A program made the position numbers and the translations under genes. Positions 15,766 through 23,190 of a DNA stretch of 64,000 nucleotides are shown here, in pieces. This stretch comes from Rhizobium rosettiformans W3 (GTDB lineage Bacteria > Pseudomonadota > Alphaproteobacteria > Rhizobiales > Rhizobiaceae): the NCBI RefSeq assembly GCF_004912135.1, contig NZ_STGU01000011.1, positions 1 to 64,000 on the forward strand, given 5' to 3'. The first letter of the stretch is position 1. The number at the start of each line of letters is the position of its first letter. The notes under the pieces were generated by a model, which was not told where the DNA came from, did no database searches, and saw only the letters and a list, made by a program, of their open reading frames with translations.

Positions 15766-15864
15766 TTAAAGCACGCCAAGGGCGCGAGCGATCTGCATTC
15801 CCATAGACGCCAGCACAACGACGATCAGAAGCGCCAAGAGTCCGATCTCGACGGCGCCTCTCAC
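15766..15864 (-). CDS. 32-aa single-TM small protein
   Basis: A GTG at 15864, five bases after the thermonuclease stop, opens 32 codons ending in TAA. The peptide is one predicted membrane helix (VEIGLLALLIVVVLASMGM) with short polar ends. AAAGG lies just two bases before the GTG, which is too close to be convincing. It is supported by its location in a tightly packed operon and by composition only; a holin-like or nuclease-partner role is speculation. Confidence 0.35.
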   Translation of the reverse strand: MRGAVEIGLLALLIVVVLASMGMQIARALGVL

Positions 15865-15869
15865 TGCCT

Positions 15870-16367
15870 TTACTCACACTTCGCGCCGCGCACGACGCAA
15901 GGCCAATCGAACCGGCCGGCCCATAGCCCCCGCTTTGCCGATCGGGCTTGTGCCTGGTCGCCGGCATACTTGCCTCGGGAGTATTTTGGCCAGTCGATGG
16001 CGTGGCCTTGCTGAACCATCCAGCGGCTCACATCGGCGCCATCAGCGCGCCGGCAATGTCCGACAAGCCTGTCCCAGCTCTTCCCGGTGATGACGCACGT
16101 CGTGGGACGCGATTTGGCAAGGAAGGCGTCCAAAGCATCGGCAGAGGCCTTTCCGCAGCGGTAGGGCTTCCCTGAGGCGTTCTCGCAGCGCTGGCGAGCC
16201 TCCGGGGCGTCGATCCCGTCAAACCGTACGCGCTGGCCCCGGATCTCGATTGTGTCGCCGTCGATCACTGAGGCACGGCCTGACAGTTCAGCGGCGGTCG
16301 CATCGGATCCGGCAACGGAGATCACAAGCGCCAGCAGCGCGATCGAGGGAGCAAGGCTTTTGATCAT
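15870..16367 (-). CDS. secreted thermonuclease (SNase) family protein
   Basis: 165 aa. The ATG at 16367 gives a good signal peptide (MIKSLAPSIALLALVISVAG...ATA). The SNase OB-fold follows with VIDGDTIEI (~35-43), RVRFDGIDAPE (~47-57), KSWDRLVGHC and the final GLWAGRFDWP. The catalytic pattern (Arg35/Glu43/Arg87-like) appears as R..D..E and RLVG. It would cut DNA or RNA in the periplasm or outside the cell, perhaps degrading incoming or competing DNA. Longer upstream reading is out of frame with the signal and rejected. Confidence 0.85.
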   Translation of the reverse strand: MIKSLAPSIALLALVISVAGSDATAAELSGRASVIDGDTIEIRGQRVRFDGIDAPEARQRCENASGKPYRCGKASADALDAFLAKSRPTTCVITGKSWDRLVGHCRRADGADVSRWMVQQGHAIDWPKYSRGKYAGDQAQARSAKRGLWAGRFDWPCVVRGAKCE

Positions 16368-16375
16368 GCAGGCTC

Positions 16376-16633
16376 TCAGTAGGGGAATTGCGCGAAGAGA
16401 TCCCGCATCAGTGTCTCGCACGTCTCGGGCGAGGAAGCGTGTCGGCACTCGACATTGCCCAGAGCGGTGCGCGCGTTCTGCCGTTTGAGCTTGCCGACCT
16501 CTTCCGGCGTCATCGTGCGCTTCACCCCGTTCACTTCTTCGGTGCATACGTCCCCTTGGCAGAAGGTCATTTGCGCCCATGCTTGCCCGCTGGCGAGCGT
16601 GAGGGCAATCGAGAGGACGAGAGGCCGGATCAT
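16376..16633 (-). CDS. small secreted protein with paired cysteines
   Basis: 85 aa. The ATG at 16633 overlaps the preceding stop (ATGA). Signal peptide MIRPLVLSIALTLASGQAWA is followed by a mature part with four cysteines (FC, VC, EC, TC) in two pairs, suggesting disulfides in the periplasm. It precedes the thermonuclease by eight bases, so it may be its partner or inhibitor. That role is guessed from position only. Confidence 0.65.
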   Translation of the reverse strand: MIRPLVLSIALTLASGQAWAQMTFCQGDVCTEEVNGVKRTMTPEEVGKLKRQNARTALGNVECRHASSPETCETLMRDLFAQFPY

Positions 16634-16950
16634 GGCGTGAGCCCATATTTGGCGGCGACCTTGGCCTGTGTGGCGCATGTCACCTTGCGTTCAAGCTCGC
16701 CCATCTCTTCGACCCGCATCTTGTGGGCGCCGGATCCTGATTGGAAGGCAGAGCGGGCAATGGGTTCCATGGCTGCCAGGCGATCGGAGACGAACGCGGC
16801 CACCTTGTCGGCGTCGAGTTCATAGCCGCAGATTTCAGCCGTCCCGACGATCTGCCCGACTTCGCGCGCCATCATCATGTCGTCTGCCGTGTCGGCCGCT
16901 GCCGGCCCCGCGACCATTGCGGCGAATGCTATTGCTGCGATCATCCTCAT
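16630..16950 (-). CDS. small secreted hypothetical protein
   Basis: 106 aa from the ATG at 16950. Signal peptide MRMIAAIAFAAMVAGPAAA, then a helical mature protein with two cysteines (IC, TC). It opens a coupled exported-protein block with the two genes downstream. A 61-base gap separates it from the gene upstream. Confidence 0.65.
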   Translation of the reverse strand: MRMIAAIAFAAMVAGPAAADTADDMMMAREVGQIVGTAEICGYELDADKVAAFVSDRLAAMEPIARSAFQSGSGAHKMRVEEMGELERKVTCATQAKVAAKYGLTP

Positions 16951-17011
16951 GAGGCCCTTCCCCTTTGGTTGAAGTCTGCCGGGAATGTGCGGAGTTGGCA
17001 ACCGGTCATGA

Positions 17012-17272
17012 TCACGCCACCACGACGAGATCAAGGATAGGCCCGAACTCGCTCCCCAGATCTCGAGCCTGCTGCATGGCCTCGTCATAGCTGGAGCCCG
17101 ACCACATCAGGATCCGGCTATTGGGTTCGACGGCTTCGACAAAGAAAAGCTCTTGCCCTCTGTCGTGAGGGGATGGCCGATAGCCGTTCGCGTCGATGAT
17201 GACGGTTCGCACGAGGCGCCCATACGAGATCTCGATACGGCAAGAGGCTGGGAACGGGACCACGTTCGTCAT
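17012..17272 (-). CDS. phage hypothetical protein
   Basis: 86 aa, soluble, mixed alpha/beta; the ATG overlaps the preceding stop (ATGA). Starts MTNVVPFPASC. It belongs to the coupled early-type segment 18983-17012. No recognised domain. Confidence 0.65.
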   Translation of the reverse strand: MTNVVPFPASCRIEISYGRLVRTVIIDANGYRPSPHDRGQELFFVEAVEPNSRILMWSGSSYDEAMQQARDLGSEFGPILDLVVVA

Positions 17273-17460
17273 GCGGCCTCTCCAGGCTGCCGATCGCGGC
17301 GGATGCGCCCGGTGATGATCTTTCCCTCGACGCGCGGCGGCAACTTACCGTCAAGCATGCCCTCGACGAGAGCCATCACCTTGGCCTCAAACCTCCAGCG
17401 CGCGTCAATGACGTTCGAAGGCCGGTTCTCTGCCCAAACGAAAAGATCAAGCTGTGTCAT
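17269..17460 (-). CDS. phage hypothetical protein
   Basis: 63 aa, starts MTQLDLFVW with an ATGA overlap to the replication-like gene. Basic C-terminal half (KIITGRIRRDRQ). Likely accessory to the gene upstream; unrecognised. Confidence 0.6.
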   Translation of the reverse strand: MTQLDLFVWAENRPSNVIDARWRFEAKVMALVEGMLDGKLPPRVEGKIITGRIRRDRQPGEAA

Positions 17461-18329
17461 GCCGCTGCTTCTCCCTTTACCCTGTTGAGCATTCCCTCGA
17501 TCATTTTGGGGGTCAGAACGCCCGCGTTCAATATCAATCGGAGCCGATCCCGCATGAATGGGGGAACCGTGCGACCTTCGCAGATCATCGAAATCATGCC
17601 GTCAGCTTCTTCGTCGTTACGAGGCACCGGCAAAGGCTCGTTCTGATCGTCTCCACCCCGTGCGGAAGCATAGGAGTTGGATTGATCATCAAGAGACTGA
17701 TCATGTTCTATGAGTGACCCCTCTTCTCCAGAGCAAGAGACTGAGAGGTGTCCTTCAAGGTAATTGGTATCAATATCTGATACCCTGTCCGGCCAATTAC
17801 TGGTACCCCAAGCCTCTGAAGGGGTATCAATATCTGTTACCCCTCGCGTCAGAAGAGCCTTCTTTCGACGTTCGCCTTCCTTCCGCAAGGCATCCCTTTG
17901 AGCAAGGAACTCCTCGGCCTCGCGAATGTGCATCTTGATCATTTCAGCTCGCGGATTGGCGACCCGAAACTTCGCGCACCCGTCCTTTGTCTGCGATCCG
18001 GTAGGCACAAGATAGCCAGCCTCGACCAGAAGCTTTCGAGCCTGCGAAGCCGTGGTCTTGGACTTGATGCCGGCGCGCGCCATCAGCTTGATATTGGAAG
18101 CGTAGACGGTGGTTGGTCGCAGGGTGCGTTCGTCGATCGTGAGGAAGCTCAGATAAACCACCATGACACCCAGGCAAGGAGCCTTGGAGAGTTTGGGATC
18201 GGCAGCGATCGTCTCGACAAGATCGAACTTGAACGCGGCAAGCTGCCGTCTTGCCATCTGAACAGGCGTCAATTGGGAGGCGTCCGGCGCCTCGATGATT
18301 TCACCGTGCTCGGTGACGTATTCTGTCAA
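17457..18329 (-). CDS. winged-helix, phage replication-initiation-like protein
   Basis: 290 aa. The start is inferred as TTG at 18329: GGAGGG lies about eight bases upstream and TTG overlaps the preceding TGA (TTGA). Residues ~45-140 look like a winged-helix unit with conserved ASNIKLMARAG and SQARKLLVEAGYLV segments, as in phage/plasmid replication proteins that recognise an origin. The C-terminal half has a charged helix, a low-complexity linker and a final helical domain. A transcription regulator is the alternative. The downstream gene couples to it. Confidence 0.6.
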   Translation of the reverse strand: MTEYVTEHGEIIEAPDASQLTPVQMARRQLAAFKFDLVETIAADPKLSKAPCLGVMVVYLSFLTIDERTLRPTTVYASNIKLMARAGIKSKTTASQARKLLVEAGYLVPTGSQTKDGCAKFRVANPRAEMIKMHIREAEEFLAQRDALRKEGERRKKALLTRGVTDIDTPSEAWGTSNWPDRVSDIDTNYLEGHLSVSCSGEEGSLIEHDQSLDDQSNSYASARGGDDQNEPLPVPRNDEEADGMISMICEGRTVPPFMRDRLRLILNAGVLTPKMIEGMLNRVKGEAAA

Positions 18330-18526
18330 CCAAAGGCCCTCCGATTGATGCGGAACCGGCGAGCCATGGCACAAGCCTCGGTCGCCTCAAGGGCCGTCAG
18401 GTTGAACCGGGAGCGAAGCAAGGGGATCACCCCGGCCGGCGCGTCGGGCTGCTCACAGAGCCACTGAGCGGCCATTACGACGCCTTCGCTATGCTCGTGC
18501 TCGGGTGCTGTCAGTTCTGCCCTCAT
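18326..18526 (-). CDS. small phage protein
   Basis: 66 aa, helical, ATGA-coupled to the HTH gene upstream and TTGA-coupled to the replication-like gene downstream. Contains EHSEGVVMAAQWL and the basic end ARRFRINRRAFG. Unrecognised. Confidence 0.65.
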   Translation of the reverse strand: MRAELTAPEHEHSEGVVMAAQWLCEQPDAPAGVIPLLRSRFNLTALEATEACAMARRFRINRRAFG

Positions 18527-18717
18527 GATGCGCGGGCCTCCATCTGTCGGCGTTCCCAGGCCTCGATTTCCTCGACGCTGTAGAACTTCCGGTTTCGGAT
18601 GCGCATTGGCTGGGGAAAGCCCAGCTTTTCGTCATGCGACCAGCGCCACAGGCTCATTTCCGAGATCCCGAAACGCTGCATGACCTGAGGGGCGGTGAGA
18701 TAGGGGCTGTCAGTCAT
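18523..18717 (-). CDS. AlpA/excisionase-type helix-turn-helix protein
   Basis: 64 aa from the ATG at 18717, which overlaps the preceding stop. YLTAPQVMQRFGISEMSLWR is a MerR-like winged HTH, followed by FPQPMRIRNRKFY and EEIEAWE, the classic AlpA/Xis pattern. It probably acts as an excisionase or early activator and would bind DNA near att or a promoter. It lies second in the repressor-controlled leftward operon. Confidence 0.85.
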   Translation of the reverse strand: MTDSPYLTAPQVMQRFGISEMSLWRWSHDEKLGFPQPMRIRNRKFYSVEEIEAWERRQMEARAS

Positions 18718-18983
18718 CCAGCATGTCCTTTCTGGTATTCGGTGGCAGCGATCCACTTCATGAGGCCAAGAGGCATTTGCTTGTCGGTGGGCCAGTTGTC
18801 AGCGCACCACCGCATGACCTGATCAAAGGTTCGTGCGGTGAAGCTGTTTGCGGGGTCACTTAGGCGGGCGAAAAAGTTGGGATCACTTTTCGCTCGGCGT
18901 GCGACGGTGGAGACGGCGCAATCACTCGCTTTCGCAAAAGCGGCAGCAGTCTCGAGGAGAGTTTTTCGCAGTTCGTTTTCCAT
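18714..18983 (-). CDS. phage regulator in Cro-like position
   Basis: 89 aa, first gene of the leftward operon and divergent from the CI-like repressor. The ATG at 18983 is preceded by GGCAGAAC-poor sequence; no strong ribosome site is seen. KASDCAVSTVARRAKSDPNF resembles a helix-turn-helix. The Cro-like role is inferred from position opposite the repressor. Confidence 0.6.
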   Translation of the reverse strand: MENELRKTLLETAAAFAKASDCAVSTVARRAKSDPNFFARLSDPANSFTARTFDQVMRWCADNWPTDKQMPLGLMKWIAATEYQKGHAG

Positions 18984-19083
18984 GGCAGAACACATAATAT
19001 GGATTAATCCATTTTTAGCAAGTATGGAATGCGGATACGTCACACTCGCTTTCCCCAGCAGATTATGGATACTGCCCATCCAT
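18984..19083. promoter_or_regulatory. divergent promoter/operator region of the repressor
   Basis: On the minus strand TTGCTA (19021-19016) and TATTAT (18999-18994) are 16 bases apart and form a good promoter for the leftward operon. The spacer carries the perfect palindrome ATGGATTAATCCAT (18999-19012). A second pair of half-sites, ATGGAT (19065-19070) and ATCCAT (19078-19083), straddles the repressor start codon. These are the likely operators of the CI-like repressor. Confidence 0.7.
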
Positions 19084-19813
19084 GGAAAACACTCTCTCAA
19101 ACAGGATTAAGGCGCGTCTTGACGCGCTAAACATGAACGCCACTCAGGCTGCCGTATTGTCGGAACTCGGCAAAACTGCCGTTCGCGACATCATAGTGGG
19201 CAAGTCGAAAAGTCCGACCGTAGCAACTTTGGCTCGCCTCGCCGAGACATTACAGTGCACGGTTTCCTACTTAGTTGGCGACGCCGATCATCCCCAGGCT
19301 TTCCGATCCAGCGATCTGGAGATGCAGGATTTCCAGATAGCTGATGTCGTCGGACTACTGAGAAGCGGCATCTTCCAGAAGCCCCCCAAAGAACTCGTCA
19401 GCTACGGACGGAATGTCCTGTATGGACATCCAATAGCGCCGGAGCATGGCCTCACCCTGTTCAAAATGGGCGACAACAGCATGGCGGGCGCAGGGATACT
19501 TGAGGGTGACATAATCACCGTGGCCATGCCCTACAATGAAAAGGACTTTGCCCTCTACAAGCACAAGTACGTCGTCGGCGTCAGATATGTCGTACCGCCA
19601 GGCTTGGAAGAGCTATCCCTGCGCGAGGTGGCCTTGCACGACGGAGTGATAAAATTATTCACGCGCCCTCTCGGTCAACAGCCAGACCTGATTGAGCTCT
19701 CCAGCTCTGACCCAGTTCAGGGGGCGCCGACCTTATTCGCGACGACTGAAGATCACGGCTTCTCAGTCCTAGGCTACCTCATCAGGGTAACACGAGATTT
19801 CCCGGACGTGTGA
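19082..19813 (+). CDS. CI-type repressor: XRE HTH plus S24/LexA-like C-terminal domain
   Basis: 243 aa. Residues ~5-62 are the helix-turn-helix (TQAAVLSELGKTAVRDII, then LARLAETLQCTVSYLVG). Residues ~120-235 have the S24-type pattern with the serine of GDNSMAGAGILEGD. The usual Ala-Gly cleavage pair is not obvious in the linker. The ATG at 19082 has no Shine-Dalgarno sequence and starts about 12 bases after a TATGGA box, so the message may be leaderless. It sits between two opposing promoters with matching operators and maintains lysogeny. Confidence 0.88.
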   Translation: MENTLSNRIKARLDALNMNATQAAVLSELGKTAVRDIIVGKSKSPTVATLARLAETLQCTVSYLVGDADHPQAFRSSDLEMQDFQIADVVGLLRSGIFQKPPKELVSYGRNVLYGHPIAPEHGLTLFKMGDNSMAGAGILEGDIITVAMPYNEKDFALYKHKYVVGVRYVVPPGLEELSLREVALHDGVIKLFTRPLGQQPDLIELSSSDPVQGAPTLFATTEDHGFSVLGYLIRVTRDFPDV

Positions 19814-19814
19814 T

Positions 19815-19861
19815 TTATCCATACTCGCCCCGTTGACGCCTGATTAATCCCATTGTATGTT
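19815..19861 (+). promoter_or_regulatory. rightward promoter with repressor operators
   Basis: TTGACG at 19833-19838, a 17-base spacer and TATGTT at 19856-19861. The spacer holds GATTAATCC (19842-19850), the core of the palindromic operator at 18999-19012. Another half-site ATCCAT lies at 19817-19822. It drives the 19890-22027 operon and is probably repressed by the CI-like protein. Confidence 0.7.
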
Positions 19862-19889
19862 CTTTCCATCGCCCTGACGGAGAACGACA

Positions 19890-20132
19890 ATGACCTTCGA
19901 ACTTTTTGGCAAGACCTACACCGCCGCAGACTTTGCCGACGCTTCGGCTCAGTTCTCCGAAGCTCGTGATGCTTCCGGTCGTGGTTCGTCCACCATGCCT
20001 CTCCCGGCAATCATGCAGGACGGCAAGGTCGTCGGTCACTTCTCCTACAACGGGCGCATCTGGGCCGAGCCTTCGCGGCTTCACTTCGGCCCGAACTGGC
20101 CGCAGCCGATCTACGATAACCGGCCGCACTAA
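19890..20132 (+). CDS. small hypothetical protein, first gene of the rightward operon
   Basis: 80 aa; GGAGAACGAC precedes the ATG. Starts MTFELFGKTYTAADF and ends in a Trp/Pro-rich beta segment (GRIWAEPSRL, GPNWPQPIY). No known domain. As the first gene of a repressor-controlled operon it is expressed early on induction. Confidence 0.65.
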   Translation: MTFELFGKTYTAADFADASAQFSEARDASGRGSSTMPLPAIMQDGKVVGHFSYNGRIWAEPSRLHFGPNWPQPIYDNRPH

Positions 20133-20166
20133 ATCCCCTGACACCCTCTCAAACCGGAGAACAGCA

Positions 20167-20472
20167 ATGACCAAATTCAATCCCAAGCTCGAAGCTGCCA
20201 TTGAGGCCAAGATCAAAGCCGCTCGCGAAGCCATGGGCGGCAAAACCCTCAAGAGCGAAGAGTTGGCCGGCTTCATCAGCGCGATCGACTTCACCGAAGA
20301 GGAAACCCGCTATATGGCGGAGAGGCAGACCGAACGCTTCGTCAGGATCGAGGTCGGTCGGCAAATGTTCATCGCGATCACCGACAAATTCCCGCACACG
20401 CCGAAGGAAGACGTGATCCCCTGCCTTACGGCCTACTTCGAAGCTGTCGCATCCGGCGAGATCACCCCATGA
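20167..20472 (+). CDS. small hypothetical protein
   Basis: 101 aa. The ATG at 20167 follows CCGGAGAACAGC. Helical and amphipathic (LEAAIEAKIKAAREAM, ISAIDFTEEETRYM). It couples to the next gene by ATGA overlap. Function unknown. Confidence 0.65.
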   Translation: MTKFNPKLEAAIEAKIKAAREAMGGKTLKSEELAGFISAIDFTEEETRYMAERQTERFVRIEVGRQMFIAITDKFPHTPKEDVIPCLTAYFEAVASGEITP

Positions 20473-20777
20473 TCAAGCTTTCCGACATCAGAGGCGACCT
20501 TTCCTCCGGTGATCGCTCGGGGCTGCGAGACGCGTTTCGTGCGCTTGTCTCGTGGCCTGACGAGGCGGAGATCGAGGGCGGCACACCTCAGGACCGCAAA
20601 GCGGCTCTGGAAGCCGTCAGCAAGGCTCTGGAAGGCGATCAAGCCATTCTCCCGCGCAAGACAGCGGAAATGATCTTTGACGCCACAGACGAGCCTGTAA
20701 CGACCTATGACGAGGGAGCCGATGCGGTTCTCGCTCGCTTCGCATACTTCGCCCAGCGCCTAACCAGCGCGGACTGA
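20469..20777 (+). CDS. small hypothetical protein
   Basis: 102 aa, acidic, helical; starts MIKLSDIRGDL with ATGA overlap to the preceding gene. No recognised domain. Belongs to the early-type rightward operon. Confidence 0.65.
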   Translation: MIKLSDIRGDLSSGDRSGLRDAFRALVSWPDEAEIEGGTPQDRKAALEAVSKALEGDQAILPRKTAEMIFDATDEPVTTYDEGADAVLARFAYFAQRLTSAD

Positions 20778-20805
20778 TCAACCTCTCACAATCTGGAGAC
20801 ACCCA

Positions 20806-21393
20806 ATGCAGAACGAAACCGTTCTGGCAGCCGCCGAAGGCTTGCCTATGACCCGCCGCGCCATGCTTGGCGCCCTGCCCGCTGCCGCCGCATCTGTTGC
20901 GCTTCCTGTCGAGGCTGCAGCGGCAGAAGAGACACCCGTCGAGAAGGTCAACCGCCTCGGCTGGGAATTGGCCGAAGCCTTGAACGAATATGCCGATGGC
21001 CGGATGCATGCGATGATCTTTCCGTCCGACAAGCGGAAGTATGCGGTCGGCTTTTGCTTCACCGATCTCGGCACACCCTACGGCGAAGAGCTGGCAACGA
21101 TCCGCGACCTGATCGACAAGCACCGGGACACCTTCACCCGCTGGAATGAGCTCTGCTACCTCGCAGACAGTTGCGATCCCCGCTACGACCCCGCCATGGT
21201 CCCCGTAGTGGAAGGCCTCGATGATCTGGAGGAAGAACTCACCAATGCCCTGATTGCCGCTCCTGCGACCTCCTATGAGGCTCTGACGCTCAAGGCAGCA
21301 CACCTTGCCGCCCTAGATGCCCGCCACGGCGTTTCCTACGAACAAGCGAGCGCATTTCTCCAGACCTTCCGCAATCCCACTGTGAGGCTCTGA
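20806..21393 (+). CDS. hypothetical protein with twin-arginine-like N terminus
   Basis: 195 aa. Residues 15-42 (MTRRAMLGALPAAAASVALP, then VEAAAAEE) look like a Tat-type signal, RR followed by a weakly hydrophobic stretch, although the actual start may be the inner ATG at residue 15. The rest is a helical globular domain with GWELAEALNEYADGRM. Whether it is exported is uncertain. It sits in an operon of otherwise cytoplasmic proteins. Confidence 0.65.
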   Translation: MQNETVLAAAEGLPMTRRAMLGALPAAAASVALPVEAAAAEETPVEKVNRLGWELAEALNEYADGRMHAMIFPSDKRKYAVGFCFTDLGTPYGEELATIRDLIDKHRDTFTRWNELCYLADSCDPRYDPAMVPVVEGLDDLEEELTNALIAAPATSYEALTLKAAHLAALDARHGVSYEQASAFLQTFRNPTVRL

Positions 21394-21395
21394 CG

Positions 21396-21686
21396 ATGCC
21401 AATGACACCTGACAAACGGCAGATGATCGAGACCATGATCGAGAGCCTGATCGCGCTTCTCGATGCGGCCGATGGTGATTGCGACCTCGAAGACAACGGC
21501 GATCATGAGCCGTGGATCGATAGCACTCCCATGTATGGCGCGAGCGGCCCGGTCTACGATCTGGAGTTCGACACCTCAGACGACGAGTTCACCGGCGACG
21601 AGTTTGAGCCGGTGCTCGGCTGGCAAAACCCACATTGGCCGATCCCGGAGACACCGACCATCACCCATCAGGAGAAGGCAGCATGA
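21396..21686 (+). CDS. strongly acidic small protein
   Basis: 96 aa with 13 Asp and 10 Glu against three Lys/Arg. The acidic residues cluster in DGDCDLEDNGDHEP and FDTSDDEFTGDEFEP. Such composition is seen in DNA-mimic anti-restriction proteins, but many acidic proteins are unrelated, so this is only a hint. It starts two bases after the preceding stop and overlaps the next gene (ATGA). Confidence 0.65.
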   Translation: MPMTPDKRQMIETMIESLIALLDAADGDCDLEDNGDHEPWIDSTPMYGASGPVYDLEFDTSDDEFTGDEFEPVLGWQNPHWPIPETPTITHQEKAA

Positions 21687-22027
21687 CGAATACCCCGACC
21701 GTTACCCTCGACGACATCGCGGCCCAGGTCCGCGACCTCTCCCGGCTCTTGGCCGTCATTCGTGACGACGTTTTCGAGATGGATTATGGGCCGAAGTCCG
21801 AAGGCACGAGGAAGGCCATGATTGATCGGGTCCAGTCTCTGACCACGATCGCCTGCGACACGGCAGAGCGGACAGCCGACCAGATCGAGGCGAATTATCA
21901 CACGATCCGTCAGCCTCCCGTCTTGGTCCACCCGATACCCGACGAGGTTTTGCACATCGGCGCGGAGATCTTGGCGCTGAATGAGAGGCTGAACCGGCGA
22001 AAGGAAGAGCTAGGCAGGCCACAGTGA
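21683..22027 (+). CDS. small hypothetical protein, last gene of the rightward operon
   Basis: 114 aa from the ATG at 21683, overlapping the preceding stop. Helical (DDIAAQVRDLSRLLAVIRDD, IGAEILALNERLNRR), possibly a short coiled coil. It is followed by two hairpins before attR. Function unknown. Confidence 0.65.
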   Translation: MTNTPTVTLDDIAAQVRDLSRLLAVIRDDVFEMDYGPKSEGTRKAMIDRVQSLTTIACDTAERTADQIEANYHTIRQPPVLVHPIPDEVLHIGAEILALNERLNRRKEELGRPQ

Positions 22028-22037
22028 TTTGGTGAAG

Positions 22038-22112
22038 CGGGCGCCAGGCATAAGGCGCCCGTTACCCTATTTGATACCCGGAAAAGAAAAAGGCCCCGAT
22101 GAAGGAGCCTTT
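22038..22112 (+). terminator. two hairpins ending the rightward operon
   Basis: CGGGCGCC (22038-22045) pairs perfectly with GGCGCCCG (22054-22061) over an 8-base loop. A second hairpin, AAAGGCCCC (22089-22097) with GGAGCCTTT (22104-22112), has one mismatch and ends in TTT. Together they are likely to stop transcription before tRNA-Thr. The CGTTACCC candidate arm site begins inside this region. Confidence 0.6.
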
Positions 22113-22139
22113 AAATCGACCTAAGTCGTTGAAATCTAA

Positions 22140-22215
<76 letters not shown>

Positions 22216-22409
22216 AATGGCCGCTGTGTAGGCGCAAATCGATTTGCGGTAAAGCAAAAAATGGCCGGACGGTTAGCGTAAATGGTGAATCGCAGCGCCT
22301 GTCCCCAGCGCTTCAACAACCGGCGGGCCGAACCGATTCCGGGGCGAAACGGCTTGTGGTTACAGGTATTTATCATGTACCACTTGGCGACATTTCATCA
22401 GGGCTCGCC

Positions 22410-23183
22410 ATGTCTCGCACGTTCCGGTCGCTCGCCTTCATCGCTTCCAGCACCGACGAAGCCCAGGCTTCGCGCCAGGAACTGATTCGTCTCTATGGCC
22501 ATACCGATCCGACGGATGCGGATGTGATCGTGGCGCTCGGCGGTGACGGCTTCATGCTGCAGACGCTGCATGACACGATGAACAGCGGCAAACTCATCTA
22601 CGGGATGAACCGCGGCTCCGTCGGCTTCCTGATGAATGATTTTTCGGTCGACAATCTGCCCGAGCGCATCTCGGTGGCGGTGGAGAACGCCTTCCACCCG
22701 CTGAAGATGACGACCACCAATGCCGACGGCTCGACATCCTTCGCGCTGGCGATCAACGAAGTCTCGGTGCTGCGCCAGTCCTATCAGGCGGCAAAGCTCA
22801 GGGTGGTGATCGACGGCAAGGTGCGGCTCGAGGAGCTGATCTGCGACGGGTTGATGGTGGCCACGCCCGTGGGATCAACCGCCTATAATCTCTCCGCGCA
22901 TGGGCCGATCCTGCCGCTCGAAGCGCCGCTGCTTGCGCTCACGCCCGTCAGTGCCTTCCGTCCACGCCGCTGGCGGGGCGCCTTGCTGCCGGACAAGGTC
23001 ACCGTCGTACTCGAGGTTCTGGAGCCGGGAAAACGGCCCGTCAATGCGGTCGCGGATCATACGGAGGTCAAATCCGTTCTGAGAGTAGAGATTGCGCAAT
23101 CGGAGGAAACGACGGCGCGCATTCTTTCCGATCCCGACCGATCGTGGTCTGATCGGATCATCGCCGAACAGTTTTCCGATTGA
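22410..23183 (+). CDS. nadK: NAD kinase
   Basis: 257 aa cytoplasmic enzyme that makes NADP from NAD and ATP. The GGDG signature is at residues 44-47 (VALGGDGFML). INEVSVLR is the second conserved NE motif, and DGLMVATPVGSTAYNLSAHGP the glycine-rich ATP/NAD site. The ATG at 22410 gives the usual rhizobial length; an ATG 54 bases earlier adds an unconserved tail. It ends just before a small secreted-protein gene. Confidence 0.93.
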   Translation: MSRTFRSLAFIASSTDEAQASRQELIRLYGHTDPTDADVIVALGGDGFMLQTLHDTMNSGKLIYGMNRGSVGFLMNDFSVDNLPERISVAVENAFHPLKMTTTNADGSTSFALAINEVSVLRQSYQAAKLRVVIDGKVRLEELICDGLMVATPVGSTAYNLSAHGPILPLEAPLLALTPVSAFRPRRWRGALLPDKVTVVLEVLEPGKRPVNAVADHTEVKSVLRVEIAQSEETTARILSDPDRSWSDRIIAEQFSD

Positions 23184-23190
23184 GGCTTCG

